DNA of 64,000 nucleotides from positions 1 to 64,000 of the forward strand of contig JBEKLQ010000008.1 in NCBI GenBank assembly GCA_050010115.1, in the 5' to 3' direction. The DNA is from JAKACA01 sp050010115. GTDB lineage: Bacteria > Actinomycetota > Acidimicrobiia > Acidimicrobiales > Bog-793. The notes beneath the pieces were generated by a model. That model was not told the DNA's origin. It made no database searches and worked only from the letters and a program-made list of their open reading frames with translations. Every line of letters begins with the position of its first letter. The stretch's first letter is position 1. A program made the position numbers and the translations under genes. Positions 17,341 to 26,405 of the stretch are shown here, in pieces.

Positions 17341-17448
17341 GATGATTCCGCTGGTCGGCGCTAGAGCCGGACGACCCTTTCAGCCGCCGAGATGGCCCTG
17401 CCCGGCAGCGCGACCTTCACGGTCCATCTGGTCACCGAGTCGGGCCGC

Positions 17449-18606
17449 TCATAGCGCCACGGCTGCGTACCCGTTCATGGCACCATTTCCGGCACCGATC
17501 CACATGAAGACGACGAGATCACCCTCCTTGACCCGGCCGGCGCGGCGGTCTTCGTCCAGCAGGATCAGCGTGCTCGCCGCCGACGTGTTGCCGTAGTGAT
17601 CGACGCTGATCGGTACCCGCTCAGGAGGCAGGCCGAGCATCTCGATCGCCTGACGGACCACCACTCCGTTGGCCTGGTGAAGGTACCAGCGCGTCACCGC
17701 GTCGACGTCGAAGTCGCCCCCGGTGAAGGGCTTGACGGCAGTCGGCCAGTCCTCCTGCAGCATGTGGAAGTCTCGCTCCATCAACGGTGGGAAGACCTCG
17801 GCGACCTTGACGCCATCCATCAAGAACACGTGGTCGGCCAAGTTGCTGGCCGAGGTGTGATGCAAGCAGCCGCCTCCAGGGTAGGTGACGAGCCCGATGT
17901 CGGGGCTCGTCTCGTTACGCACCGACAACAAGCCGGTCGGACCGCAGCTCGCGTCACGCGGTGTCGAGCGCCAGACGGAAGCTCCCGCACCGTCGGCGAA
18001 CATGAGCGGTGCCAACCATCCGAGACCGCTCTCATGCTCGTAGTAGTAGTCGTGCACCTCGGGCCCGAAGTAGCCCGAAGGGCAGTTGCTCCCCACCACC
18101 AGCGCGGTGGCGGGCACCATCGAGACGAGCGAGCACGCCGCCGTGCGAAACCCGGAGGACAGCCCGGCGCATCCGAGGTTGTGGTGGACGAGGTCGACGT
18201 CCCGGCGTAGTCCGAGCTCGGTCATGAGGAACCGGAAGTGGTCCTGGCAAGCGATCAGGTCGGGCGTGGTCGACACGTGGACCACGACATCGACGTCGGC
18301 TGCATCGATCCCGGCATCGACGAGGGCGGCGCGCACCGCTCGGAGCGCCAGATCACCGTCATAGAGGCCACCATCGGCCCGGCTCCGCTTGTGCCCACCC
18401 CCGAACTCGTAGTCCAGCCGCCGTTCGTAGATGCCGAGGTGCTTGACGACCCACTCCGGCTCGAGGGGCCTGCCGTCAGGGCGAACGGGATGCAGGTATT
18501 CGAGGATCTCCTCGTTGGAGACTCGGCGCTCCGGCAGGTAGGAACCCACACCCACTAGGGACACAGAGACCTCTGAGGCCAACCTTGTAATCGGTGCACC
18601 AGTCAT
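17449..18606 (-). CDS. 3-oxoacyl-ACP synthase III (KAS III)-like condensing enzyme
   Basis: A 385-aa thiolase-fold enzyme with the complete KAS III triad: Cys146 in HHNLGCAGLSSG, His310 in LHQANG and Asn340 in HYGNTSAAS. It joins an acyl-CoA or acyl-ACP to a second acyl unit by decarboxylative or direct condensation. It is longer than housekeeping FabH (about 320 aa), with an extra segment near 36-80, so a specialised role (long-chain priming, or an OleA-like head-to-head condensation) is possible. The start is fixed by AGGAGGTGA just upstream. The acyl-CoA ligase follows; an alpha/beta hydrolase lies divergently. Confidence 0.85.
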   Translation of the reverse strand: MTGAPITRLASEVSVSLVGVGSYLPERRVSNEEILEYLHPVRPDGRPLEPEWVVKHLGIYERRLDYEFGGGHKRSRADGGLYDGDLALRAVRAALVDAGIDAADVDVVVHVSTTPDLIACQDHFRFLMTELGLRRDVDLVHHNLGCAGLSSGFRTAACSLVSMVPATALVVGSNCPSGYFGPEVHDYYYEHESGLGWLAPLMFADGAGASVWRSTPRDASCGPTGLLSVRNETSPDIGLVTYPGGGCLHHTSASNLADHVFLMDGVKVAEVFPPLMERDFHMLQEDWPTAVKPFTGGDFDVDAVTRWYLHQANGVVVRQAIEMLGLPPERVPISVDHYGNTSAASTLILLDEDRRAGRVKEGDLVVFMWIGAGNGAMNGYAAVAL

Positions 18607-18847
18607 CGAGTCACCTCCTGCTCATCAAAGTCGGCGTCTCGGCGGACCTGACGCTCACAAACCATCATGGGGCGACACGCGTGCGCCAAACAGAGGCGAA
18701 CGTCCCAATCCGTGCCCGTCGCGGCCCCACCGGTCCCCAACTGCACTCCGGTCCTCGCCGGTGGACTCACCGGTCGTGGACGCAAGAACGCCTCCCGGTG
18801 ACCTTCGGCCCTGGCAAGACGGTAACCGCGGTGCGTGAATTGCCTTC

Positions 18848-19813
18848 ATGAGATCTCCTCGAATTGCCGCGCATTCGCCGCCCGGGCCACCGCCGGTGGA
18901 GATCCGCCACTCTCGCCTCGTCTCGTTCGACGGCACCGAGCTCGACGTGCAGACAGTCGGTGAGGACGGCCCGATGCTCGTGCTCGTAAACGGCCTCGGC
19001 GGTGCGATCATCGCTTGGCGCCATCTGCTGGCCCAGCTCGGGCAACGCTTTCGGATCCTGTCGTTCGACTATCGGGGCTTGTATCGGTCAGGGCCCCCAC
19101 CCACGAAGGAGGCGCTGCGCATTGAGGACCACTACGAGGACCTTCGCCGCGTGATCGACGCTTCGGGCGAACGCAGTGTCGTCCTGATCGGCTGGAGCAT
19201 GGGCGTTCAGGTGGCAGTCGAATACGCCCTCAGACAGCCGACCACGGTGGACGGGCTCGTGTTGATCTGCGGAGCGCCAGGCGATCCCTTCGCGGGCGTC
19301 TTCGGCACGTCGCTCAGCCGGCGAGCTGTTCCTGCCATCTGCCACGTCGTCGAGGCCCAGCCCGCACTGTTCGGCGCCATTGTCCGGGCACTTGCCTCGT
19401 TCGGCCCGTCGCCGGAGCTGCTGAGGACAGCCCACGTCCTCGCCCCAGGCTGCGATATGAGCGTGTTCCGTGAGATGGCGGAGGGTTTCTCACGCCTGGA
19501 CTGGCGCTTGTACGCGAGGAGCGTGCGCGCCATGGGCAGTCACGACGCCTGGCCTCGACTCGGTGAGATCACCGCACCGACGCTGGCGATCGGCGGAACG
19601 CGTGATCTGTTCACGCCGGCCTCGGTCGCCGTGGCTACAGCCGCCGCCGTGCCGGGTGGTGAGGTCGAGATCCTCGAGGGAGCGTCGCACTATGCACCCG
19701 TCGAATTCCCCGACGAGCTGAACCAGCGCATCGAGCAGTTCCTCGCCGAGCGCGTCGGCGGGCGATGGGGTCGTTCGGCCCTGGCGACCCCACGGGCGCA
19801 GGCGTCCAATTGA
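18848..19813 (+). CDS. Alpha/beta hydrolase
   Basis: The 321-aa protein is a classical alpha/beta hydrolase. The oxyanion segment is LVNGLGGAIIAW, the nucleophile elbow GWSMG has Ser117, and Asp in GGTRDLFTP and His in GASHYAP complete the triad. It probably hydrolyses an ester, thioester or lactone. It is divergent from the KAS III gene and is followed 31 bases later by an acyltransferase gene, which suggests a lipid-related role; the substrate is unknown. Confidence 0.85.
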   Translation: MRSPRIAAHSPPGPPPVEIRHSRLVSFDGTELDVQTVGEDGPMLVLVNGLGGAIIAWRHLLAQLGQRFRILSFDYRGLYRSGPPPTKEALRIEDHYEDLRRVIDASGERSVVLIGWSMGVQVAVEYALRQPTTVDGLVLICGAPGDPFAGVFGTSLSRRAVPAICHVVEAQPALFGAIVRALASFGPSPELLRTAHVLAPGCDMSVFREMAEGFSRLDWRLYARSVRAMGSHDAWPRLGEITAPTLAIGGTRDLFTPASVAVATAAAVPGGEVEILEGASHYAPVEFPDELNQRIEQFLAERVGGRWGRSALATPRAQASN

Positions 19814-19844
19814 CCGAGAGCCTTCTGAGAACGAGGGGGAAGTC

Positions 19845-20774
19845 ATGTGGTGGAGACGGTGTGACGGTGATCTGGTACGAGGCGTCGATTCCGACCGCCG
19901 GATCATGCCGTACCTGATGAGAGGCCGGAACGAGTCGATCGCCTATCTCGACGTCGTCATCGACCTGGCGGCCACGGACGACTTGCTGGAGGAGTTCAGT
20001 CGGCTGAACCCCGGGGTCCACGCCACGCTGTTCCATGTCGTGATCTGGGCCCTCGGCAGGACGATCGACGAGCGGCCACACCTCAACCGGTTTGTCGCGG
20101 GTGGTCGCCACTACGAACGGAAGGGCATCTTCATCTCCTTCGCCGCTAAGCAGGAGATGACCGAAGACGCTCCTCTCGTCGTCGTCAAGCACCGTGTCGA
20201 CCCATCCCAGCCGTTCTACGCGCTGGTCACCGACCTGGACGCCGAGATCGACCAGGCACGCTCGCCAGGCATGACCACGGTCGATCGCGAGCTCTCCGTC
20301 CTGTTGCACTTGCCCGGCTCAGGCCTGCGCGCAGTGCTCGCCCTCGAGCGGGTGGCAGATCGGCTCGGGCTCCTGCCGGCTTCGTTCGTCGACCCTGACC
20401 CGATGTTCACGAGCGCCTGGGTCGCCAACTTGGGCAGCTTGAAGATGGACCCGGTGTTCCACCACCTCTACGAGTACGGCAACGCCGGCATGTTCTGCAC
20501 GATCGGCCAGGTCGTCGAGGAGCCGGTCGTGCGTCGTGGCAAGGTCGTAGTCGGTCGAGTGGCGCACCTGCGGTGCAGTTACGACGAGCGCATCGACGAC
20601 GGGATGTACGCCGGCGGCGCTGCCAAGTTGCTCAAACGACTCCTGGAGGACCCGCTCGCCAACGGCTGCGAGCTCTCGGCCCCGTCGACCCGCGGCGCAG
20701 CGGAGGCGAACGCCGCGGAGGTGAACGCCGCGGAGGTGAACGCCGCGGGTGTGAACGCCACGCTCGCCTCCTAA
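19845..20774 (+). CDS. Stand-alone E2-type acyltransferase domain, catalytic His replaced
   Basis: The 309-aa protein aligns by pattern with the catalytic domain of 2-oxoacid dehydrogenase acyltransferases and chloramphenicol acetyltransferase, without any lipoyl or peripheral-binding domain. The catalytic motif normally D-H-R-x-x-D-G reads SYDERIDDGM: the Asp and Gly remain but the His is Glu, so the usual acyl transfer seems impaired or altered. The C-terminus has a four-fold repeat (AAEANAAEVNAAEVNAAG), encoded by 15-bp DNA units near 20696-20760. The start follows GAGGGGGAA. It is probably co-transcribed with the alpha/beta hydrolase. Confidence 0.72.
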   Translation: MWWRRCDGDLVRGVDSDRRIMPYLMRGRNESIAYLDVVIDLAATDDLLEEFSRLNPGVHATLFHVVIWALGRTIDERPHLNRFVAGGRHYERKGIFISFAAKQEMTEDAPLVVVKHRVDPSQPFYALVTDLDAEIDQARSPGMTTVDRELSVLLHLPGSGLRAVLALERVADRLGLLPASFVDPDPMFTSAWVANLGSLKMDPVFHHLYEYGNAGMFCTIGQVVEEPVVRRGKVVVGRVAHLRCSYDERIDDGMYAGGAAKLLKRLLEDPLANGCELSAPSTRGAAEANAAEVNAAEVNAAGVNATLAS

Positions 20775-20917
20775 GTCATGGCCACCTCGGGCGCCCAGAC
20801 AGTCAGGACAAACCGGTCCGGCTGCTAGTACTCGATTCATGGCCGACTAACAGAACGAGGACAGCCCGAGCGATCGTCACCTGACGGACCAGGCCGTCGC
20901 CTCAGGCTGCTATCTCC

Positions 20918-21616
20918 TCAGGGGTCGCCACTCCCGGCGGTCAGCTCAGACTCGATGGCAGACCGAAGTGCGGTCAGCGCGCTAGCGCGTGCTCTCCCCT
21001 TGGTGGCGGCGTGCGCCCTGGCGTCGAGTTGAGCCAGCTCCCCGGCCGCCGCGAGGCTGACCACCCGCAGCTCGCCCGGCGCGACGACTCGGTCGAGAAA
21101 GCCCGGCGCCACTGCCTCTTGCGGGCTGTACATCGTGGCGTTGACGACCGTCCGGTCAAAGTGGGCGGGATGCAGGCGATGCCGGGCGAGTTCGATCGCG
21201 AACCAGGGGACGGTCAGGCCGATCCTCACCTCGTTGAGGCCGATCCGGAAAGGTCCGTCAGCACCGATTCGGAGATCTGCGGACAACAACAAGAAGGCTC
21301 CGGCTGGCAGGGCGTGTCCGGTGCACGCCACCGCTACCGGCCTCGGCCACGACAGCACCCGCTCGGCGAGCGTCGCTCCGAGCGTGAGCATCTCGAGCAC
21401 CTGATCGCCCTCGCCCGCTAAGACCTTCAGGTCGAACCCGGCAGAGAAGTAGTTCTCCCGCCCGGTCAGTACCACGACCACGCCATCGCGATCGGCTTGA
21501 TCGAACGCCGCGTGGATGGCCCGGAGCATCGGGATCGAGAACACGTTGACCTTCGCGTCGTCAATCACGATCGTCCCGATCGCCCCATCCCGCTCGTAAG
21601 TTGCCAGTCCGCTCAT
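20918..21616 (-). CDS. Enoyl-CoA hydratase/isomerase family protein
   Basis: A 232-aa crotonase-fold protein. The first oxyanion-hole segment is FSAGFDLKVLAG and the second CTGHALPAGAFLLLSADLRIG; the usual Gly-Gly of the second is Ala-Gly. Crotonases hydrate or isomerise enoyl-CoA thioesters in fatty-acid breakdown. One of the two classical catalytic Glu positions is not obvious, so isomerase or hydrolase activity is possible. I chose ATG 21614-21616, preceded by AGGAG at good spacing; the frame continues upstream through the promoter without support. It is divergent from a TetR regulator. Confidence 0.82.
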   Translation of the reverse strand: MSGLATYERDGAIGTIVIDDAKVNVFSIPMLRAIHAAFDQADRDGVVVVLTGRENYFSAGFDLKVLAGEGDQVLEMLTLGATLAERVLSWPRPVAVACTGHALPAGAFLLLSADLRIGADGPFRIGLNEVRIGLTVPWFAIELARHRLHPAHFDRTVVNATMYSPQEAVAPGFLDRVVAPGELRVVSLAAAGELAQLDARAHAATKGRARASALTALRSAIESELTAGSGDP

Positions 21617-21652
21617 CGTCGTCTCCTGAGTTCGTCGGAAGAGGGAGTACAG

Positions 21653-21683
21653 TCTATATTGGAACAATGTTACGAAACAACGT
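21653..21683 (-). promoter_or_regulatory. Promoter with overlapping operator-like palindrome
   Basis: On the minus strand TTGTTT (21675-21680) and TATAGA (21653-21658) are 16 bases apart, fitting a -35/-10 pair for the enoyl-CoA hydratase gene. The imperfect inverted repeat ACAATGTT / AACAACGT (21664-21683, 6 of 8 pairs) overlaps the -35 and spacer and is a plausible site for the divergent TetR protein. Confidence 0.5.
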
Positions 21684-21710
21684 CTCGACACCTGGCGTCT
21701 CGCCGCCGAA

Positions 21711-22340
21711 GTGCGCGACACCCGCGACGGCGGCGTCGCGGTAGGTCGGGTCGTGCCCAGGACCAGACAGCGAACACCCGCCCTGCGGGATCACGTGCTG
21801 TCGGTCGCAGTCGAGCTGCTGCCAGAGGTAGGGGTGGCCGGCTTCACGACGCGGCGCGTCGCACACGCCGCACAGACGTCGACGCCGGCCGTGTACGAGC
21901 TCTTCGGCGACAAGTCGGGATTGGTGCGAGAGGTGTTCTTCGAGGGGTTCCGACTATTGCACCGCCGCCTCGCCACACTCACCGACTCCGACGATCCCCG
22001 CGCCGGCCTGGTCAGACTCGCGGAGATCTACCGCGCCTTCATCCGGGAAAACCCGGTGCTGTCGCAGGTGATGTTCTCGCGCCCGTTCACGGACTTCGAA
22101 CCGGGTCCGTCTGAGATGGAGGCGAGCAGCTCGGTGCGGATCTTCATCGTCGAACACGTACGGCGCTGCATCGACGCCGGAGTGCTCCGGGGTGACGAGA
22201 CCGACGTCGCACACGTCCTCGTGTCACTGATCCAGGGCCTCGCCGCGGCGGAGAACGCCGGTCGACTGGGAACCAGCCAGGCGTCGATCGACCGTCGTTG
22301 GGCGCTGGCCGTGAACGCCGTCCTCGATGGCCTGAGTTAG
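21711..22340 (+). CDS. TetR-family transcriptional regulator
   Basis: A 209-aa regulator. The N-terminal helix-turn-helix reads GVAGFTTRRVAHAAQTSTPA then VYELFGDKSGLVREVF, the standard TetR recognition pattern. The C-terminal ligand domain is variable, as usual. Divergent from the enoyl-CoA hydratase gene and likely to control it; acyl-CoA esters are common ligands for such pairs, but that is inference. GTG 21711 is the listed start; GTG 21753 (giving MPRTRQRTPALR) is an equally good alternative. Confidence 0.85.
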   Translation: MRDTRDGGVAVGRVVPRTRQRTPALRDHVLSVAVELLPEVGVAGFTTRRVAHAAQTSTPAVYELFGDKSGLVREVFFEGFRLLHRRLATLTDSDDPRAGLVRLAEIYRAFIRENPVLSQVMFSRPFTDFEPGPSEMEASSSVRIFIVEHVRRCIDAGVLRGDETDVAHVLVSLIQGLAAAENAGRLGTSQASIDRRWALAVNAVLDGLS

Positions 22341-22438
22341 GCGGGCTTCATCGCCGCCGTCGACAACGGGGAGGTCTGCGTCTGCGAGTTCTGCGCGCCG
22401 CCATCGACGCCTGAGCTGCCGGTAGCGGCCGCCGCCGC

Positions 22439-23257
22439 TCAGAGCTTGAAGACCCTCCGGGCATTCTCGCTCAGGAACTCCGAGCGGGTCTCGTCGTCGA
22501 GACCGAGGTCATCGAGTCTGGCTAGCGCTCGGGCGGCCGTCATCATCGGGTAGTTGCTCCCGAACAACACCTTCCGCTTGCCCCGTCCTTTGAGGTAGTC
22601 GACGAGCTCGCTGGGATAGCGATGGCTCGCGTACGCGCTGGTGTCGATGTACACGTTGGGGTGCTTGTCCGCGACGGCGACCATCTCGGTGGTCCACGGA
22701 TATCCGATGTGCCCGCACACGATGACGAGCTCGGGAAAATCGAGCGCGACCTGGTCGATGTACGGGATTGGACGGCCCGTCTCGGACGGTCGCAACGGTC
22801 CGGTGTGGCCGACCTGCGTGCAGAACGGGACGCCGAGGTCCACGCAAGCCGCGTACAGCGGGTAGTACCGTCGATCGGTCGGCGGCAGCTCCCACAGCCA
22901 CGGCACGATCCTCAGCCCAACGAAACCCTCCCCCACCTTCCGCCGAAGCTCGCGAACCGCCTCCATCGGCTTACGCAGATCCGCGCCGGCGACTCCGTGG
23001 AGGCGGTGCGGGTACCGGGCGACGGCGGCAGCCACCTCGTCGTTGTCGATGAGTGAGCCCTCAGGCCCGTACCAGGCGGCCAGCAACCCCACGTCGACGC
23101 CTCCCTCGTCCATAGCGGCGATGGTCACCTCCAACGGCAGCTCCTCCTCGAAAGCCCCGCTCATGCCCATCCAGCGCCGGAGCGACTCGAACATCTCGTG
23201 GTTCGAGTGCCGCAGCGTAGGGTGCTGCATCCAAACGTCCACCGTGCCACCGCTCAT
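22439..23257 (-). CDS. Amidohydrolase-2 family protein
   Basis: A 272-aa TIM-barrel amidohydrolase of the ACMSD/amidohydrolase-2 type. Metal and substrate residues are suggested by CTQVGHTG, IVCGHIGYPW and NVYIDTSAYA, with FGSNYPM near the end. The N-terminal H-x-H motif typical of the family is not seen: the start reads VDVWMQHPTLRHS, which is atypical. Such enzymes hydrolyse or decarboxylate cyclic or aromatic acids. The start (ATG 23255-23257) is the best available; the frame upstream is not protein-like. Confidence 0.75.
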   Translation of the reverse strand: MSGGTVDVWMQHPTLRHSNHEMFESLRRWMGMSGAFEEELPLEVTIAAMDEGGVDVGLLAAWYGPEGSLIDNDEVAAAVARYPHRLHGVAGADLRKPMEAVRELRRKVGEGFVGLRIVPWLWELPPTDRRYYPLYAACVDLGVPFCTQVGHTGPLRPSETGRPIPYIDQVALDFPELVIVCGHIGYPWTTEMVAVADKHPNVYIDTSAYASHRYPSELVDYLKGRGKRKVLFGSNYPMMTAARALARLDDLGLDDETRSEFLSENARRVFKL

Positions 23258-23408
23258 GGCGTCATTCTGCCCTCGAGACGTTGCATGACGTCGACGCTCA
23301 CGCTCTCGCCTGGCTCCGCCGCGCCTACGAGGAAAGCTGCTGAGCTTGTCCCGGCTGCACCCATTCGTGTCGAGCGCGACCTGAATCGGAGCGGAAACCA
23401 CCAGACTG

Positions 23409-23681
23409 GTGCCTGTGATACTCCTCGTCGTAGGGCTCCTGTTCGGCGGTCTCATCATCGGAGCGCTCGGGCGACTCGCGGTCCCAGGGCCCAACCCCAT
23501 GAGCATCTGGGCGACCATCGGCGTCGGGATCCTCGGCTCCCTCCTCGGTGGGCTCGTCGGGCGGCTCGTCTTCGGGTTTCGATACCGCTACGCCGGCGGG
23601 CTCGGGTTCATTCTCTCGGTGCTCTTCACCGCCTTGATCGTGGCAGCCGTGTCCCGCCGGGGACCGTCGACCCGTAGCTGA
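23409..23681 (+). CDS. GlsB/YeaQ/YmgE-family small membrane protein
   Basis: A 90-aa protein with three hydrophobic helices rich in Gly (GGLIIGALGRLAVPGPNPM, then IGVGILGSLLGGLVG, then ILSVLFTALIVAAV). This is the transglycosylase-associated / GlsB stress-response family, found in the cytoplasmic membrane and often induced by stress. Start GTG 23409. It stands alone. Confidence 0.8.
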   Translation: MPVILLVVGLLFGGLIIGALGRLAVPGPNPMSIWATIGVGILGSLLGGLVGRLVFGFRYRYAGGLGFILSVLFTALIVAAVSRRGPSTRS

Positions 23682-23870
23682 GACCGGTGACAGCTTGTGC
23701 ACTTCCTGGCTCACGATTTGGGACCCGCGCCGCGAAAGTGTCGCCAGGCAACATCTTCGCGGCGGGAGGCGCCTCTCAGTCCGTGCACTGGTCTCGTATT
23801 GACGATGCCCGTCTCACGGAAACCCCGACCGGCGCAGCCGGAGTCGCCCGCCGCCAACTGGCCGGGCCGC

Positions 23871-24692
23871 TCACAGCAACGCGCTGAGGCCTCCATCGAC
23901 AGCGAGCACCTGACCCGTGACATAGCTGGCGCGGTAGGACAGCAACCACACAACCGCGTCCGCCACCTCCCACGCCGTCCCCATACGGCCAAGCGGAATG
24001 GGCGTGCGGTCACGCGAAGGCCGGCCAGCTGAGGCAACCCGCCCGAGTGGCGTGTCGATCAATCCCGGGGCGATGACGTTGGCCCGTACTCCCTTGCGCG
24101 CGCCCTCGGCAGCCACGTGCCGGCACAGCCCGGAGAGGGCGGCCTTGGAGGAGTCGTAAGCGGGCACGCGACTGCCGGGTTTGAGGCCGGCGACCGACGA
24201 GATGAAGACGATCGCCGCCGGCGAGCCGGCGGTCGTGGCCTCGGCCAGTAGGGGCAGTGCGGCCTGGCAGGCGAGAAAATGAGCACGCACGTTGACCGCG
24301 AACGTCATGTCCCAGTCCTCCACCGACGTCTCGGCAAGGCGCGCACCACGTGCGATGCCGACGTTGAGCACGAGACCGTCGAGCCCGTCGAGCTCGGACG
24401 CGGCGAACGAGACAGCAGCGGAGCACTGCTCGGCATCACTCACATCGGCGACGATCACCGCTGAACGCGCGCCCTCGGCCGCGACGAGCCGAGCCGTCTC
24501 TTCGGCGGCTGACGCCTCCCGGTCGAGACACGCCACGGAAGCCCCGTTCCGTGCGCACAGCACGCTGATCGCCCTCCCGTTGCCGACCGGCGCGTCCGCC
24601 TCGTCGCTGGGCCGCGTGCCGGCACCGACCACGAGGACCCGCCGGCCCGAGAGCTCCCGCCCGCCCGGGCTCGATGTGGGCAGGCCGCTCAC
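23871..24692 (-). CDS. Short-chain dehydrogenase/reductase with Rossmann-loop insertion
   Basis: A 273-aa SDR. The active site is intact: Ser in FISSVAGLKPG and Tyr-x-x-x-Lys in AYDSSKAAL; NAG-like LNVG is also present. The coenzyme loop reads VGAGTRPSDEADAPVGNG, so about nine residues are inserted between the first glycines and the last Gly-x-Gly, a feature of certain actinobacterial SDRs. It likely oxidises or reduces a hydroxy/keto group with NAD(P). The GTG start (24692) overlaps the stop of the carboxymuconolactone-decarboxylase-like gene by four bases, indicating coupling. Confidence 0.87.
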   Translation of the reverse strand: MSGLPTSSPGGRELSGRRVLVVGAGTRPSDEADAPVGNGRAISVLCARNGASVACLDREASAAEETARLVAAEGARSAVIVADVSDAEQCSAAVSFAASELDGLDGLVLNVGIARGARLAETSVEDWDMTFAVNVRAHFLACQAALPLLAEATTAGSPAAIVFISSVAGLKPGSRVPAYDSSKAALSGLCRHVAAEGARKGVRANVIAPGLIDTPLGRVASAGRPSRDRTPIPLGRMGTAWEVADAVVWLLSYRASYVTGQVLAVDGGLSALL

Positions 24693-25249
24693 TTCGGGAA
24701 CCCCGTCAAGCCCTCGTCCAACTGCACACCGAGCGTGTTCAGGGTCATGGCCACGAGGTGGTAGTGGCCAACCAGCATCGGGACTTCGATCAGCTGCTGG
24801 GTGTCGTATCGGGCGGCCAGCGCCGCCCACGTCGCATCGGAGATGAGCGCGTCCGAGTGCAGCTCATCGGCTGCCCTGAGCAACGTGGCGTCGAAGTCGT
24901 CCCATCCGCCCGCTTCCGCTCCGAGCGTGACCCGGTCGATCTCGGCGGTTGAGAGATCGCTGCTCAGGGCGAGGCGTGCGTGCTGGGCCCACTCGTACTC
25001 GGCCCGGCAGTTCCAGCCCGTGCGCAGGATCAACAACTCGCGATCGCGTGCCGGGAGCTTGCCGTTGAGAAGCTTGCCCCCGAACGGCAACCAGCGCCGG
25101 AACAACCCCGGCGCCCGCACGAACGTGGTGAAGATGTTGGCGTCCGTCGCAGCGCCGACGACGGCCAAATCGAGCAGCTCGCGGGCCTGGCCGGTCCGCT
25201 CTTCCGGCGGAACCGGTGCGATCCTGGGTGAACTCAACCGCTCGGCCAT
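24689..25249 (-). CDS. Carboxymuconolactone decarboxylase/AhpD-like protein
   Basis: A 186-aa helical protein of the CMD/AhpD superfamily, with the family pattern LPARDRELLILRTGWNCRAEYEWAQH split over residues 65-90. There is one Cys (in NCRAEYEW) rather than the C-x-x-C pair of peroxidase-type AhpD, so a decarboxylase-like or unknown role is more probable. ATG 25247-25249 follows GGAGAGG. It is coupled to the SDR gene. Confidence 0.82.
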   Translation of the reverse strand: MAERLSSPRIAPVPPEERTGQARELLDLAVVGAATDANIFTTFVRAPGLFRRWLPFGGKLLNGKLPARDRELLILRTGWNCRAEYEWAQHARLALSSDLSTAEIDRVTLGAEAGGWDDFDATLLRAADELHSDALISDATWAALAARYDTQQLIEVPMLVGHYHLVAMTLNTLGVQLDEGLTGFPK

Positions 25250-25398
25250 CGGGACCGCCTCTCCAGTGTCGAAACTGACCTCTACAGGCCAGATCGTAGA
25301 GAACCCGCTGGAGGACGTCATCGCTGTCTACGACGCCGAGCACCGTGCGCGAGTTCACCGCCGGCGGAAGAATGTGGCTCCACAACCGAGGAGGACCA

Positions 25399-26364
25399 AT
25401 GAAGGCTGCGGTGTACTACGAGACAGGGGGCCCTGAGGTCTTCCGGTACGAGGACGTGCCCGATCCCGAGGTTCCCGCTGACCAAGTGCTCGTGAAGGTG
25501 GAGGCCGTCAGCATCGAGGGTGGTGACACGCTCGGACGGGCTGGCGGCGACCTGTTCGCCGTCCCTCACATAGTCGGCTATCAGTGCGCCGGCACGATCA
25601 TAGGAACCGGCGCGCAGGTCACGACCCTCGCTGTCGGCGACCGGGTCGTCACGGTCGGGATCGACGGTTCGCACGCGGAGCTGAGGGCAGTGCCGGAGGG
25701 TTTCTGCTGGAAGATCCCCGAGGGTCTCGCTACCGAGGAAGCCGCATGCATACCGGTCGCCTACGGAACGGCGCACGACTGCCTCTTCGAATTCGGCGGT
25801 CTGGAGGCGGGCCAGTCGGTGCTCGTGCAGGCCGGGGCGAGCGGGGTCGGGATCGCCGCCATCCAGATGGCCAAGCAAGCCGGCGCCCGTGTGCTCGCCA
25901 CCGCCTCGCTGGACGAGAAGCTCGGGCGCCTGAAGGAGTTCGGCCTCGACGAGGGCATCAATTACACAACCGCGGACATGGTGTCCGAGGTACGCCGGTT
26001 GACCGGCGGGCTGGGCGTCAACCTCGTTCTCGAGACGGTGGGAGGCGCCAACCTGCAAGCAAGCCTCAACTGCCTTGCCTATCGCGGCCGTTGCGTCTCG
26101 ATCGGTGACGCCGGCCGAGCCCACACGTTGATCGACACGTCGATGATGCGGCCGAACAACCTCACGCTCACCGGCTACTTCCTCGGGATGGAGCTGCTGA
26201 TGAACCCCCGAGCGCGCCAGACGATCGCCTCGATCCTCGACGACCTGGCTGCCGGCCGGATCCGGGTCGTCATCGACCGGAAGTACCACCTGGCAGCAGC
26301 TGGCGATGCCCATGGTTACATCGAGAGCCGCCGGGCATTCGGCCGAGTCCTGCTCATCCCGTGA
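25399..26364 (+). CDS. Quinone oxidoreductase-like MDR-family dehydrogenase
   Basis: A 321-aa zinc-free medium-chain reductase. The N-terminal GroES-like domain starts MKAAVYYETGGPEVFRYED; the coenzyme site is QAGASGVGIAAIQMAKQAGA, typical of NADPH quinone or enoyl reductases. No zinc-ligand Cys set is present. The ATG is preceded by GAGGAGG. It is divergent from the CMD-like gene and likely acts in cytosolic redox metabolism. Confidence 0.87.
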   Translation: MKAAVYYETGGPEVFRYEDVPDPEVPADQVLVKVEAVSIEGGDTLGRAGGDLFAVPHIVGYQCAGTIIGTGAQVTTLAVGDRVVTVGIDGSHAELRAVPEGFCWKIPEGLATEEAACIPVAYGTAHDCLFEFGGLEAGQSVLVQAGASGVGIAAIQMAKQAGARVLATASLDEKLGRLKEFGLDEGINYTTADMVSEVRRLTGGLGVNLVLETVGGANLQASLNCLAYRGRCVSIGDAGRAHTLIDTSMMRPNNLTLTGYFLGMELLMNPRARQTIASILDDLAAGRIRVVIDRKYHLAAAGDAHGYIESRRAFGRVLLIP

Positions 26365-26405
26365 CGTCCGCTGCATCACTCACCACTCGCTGCTTGAATG
26401 TCGGG

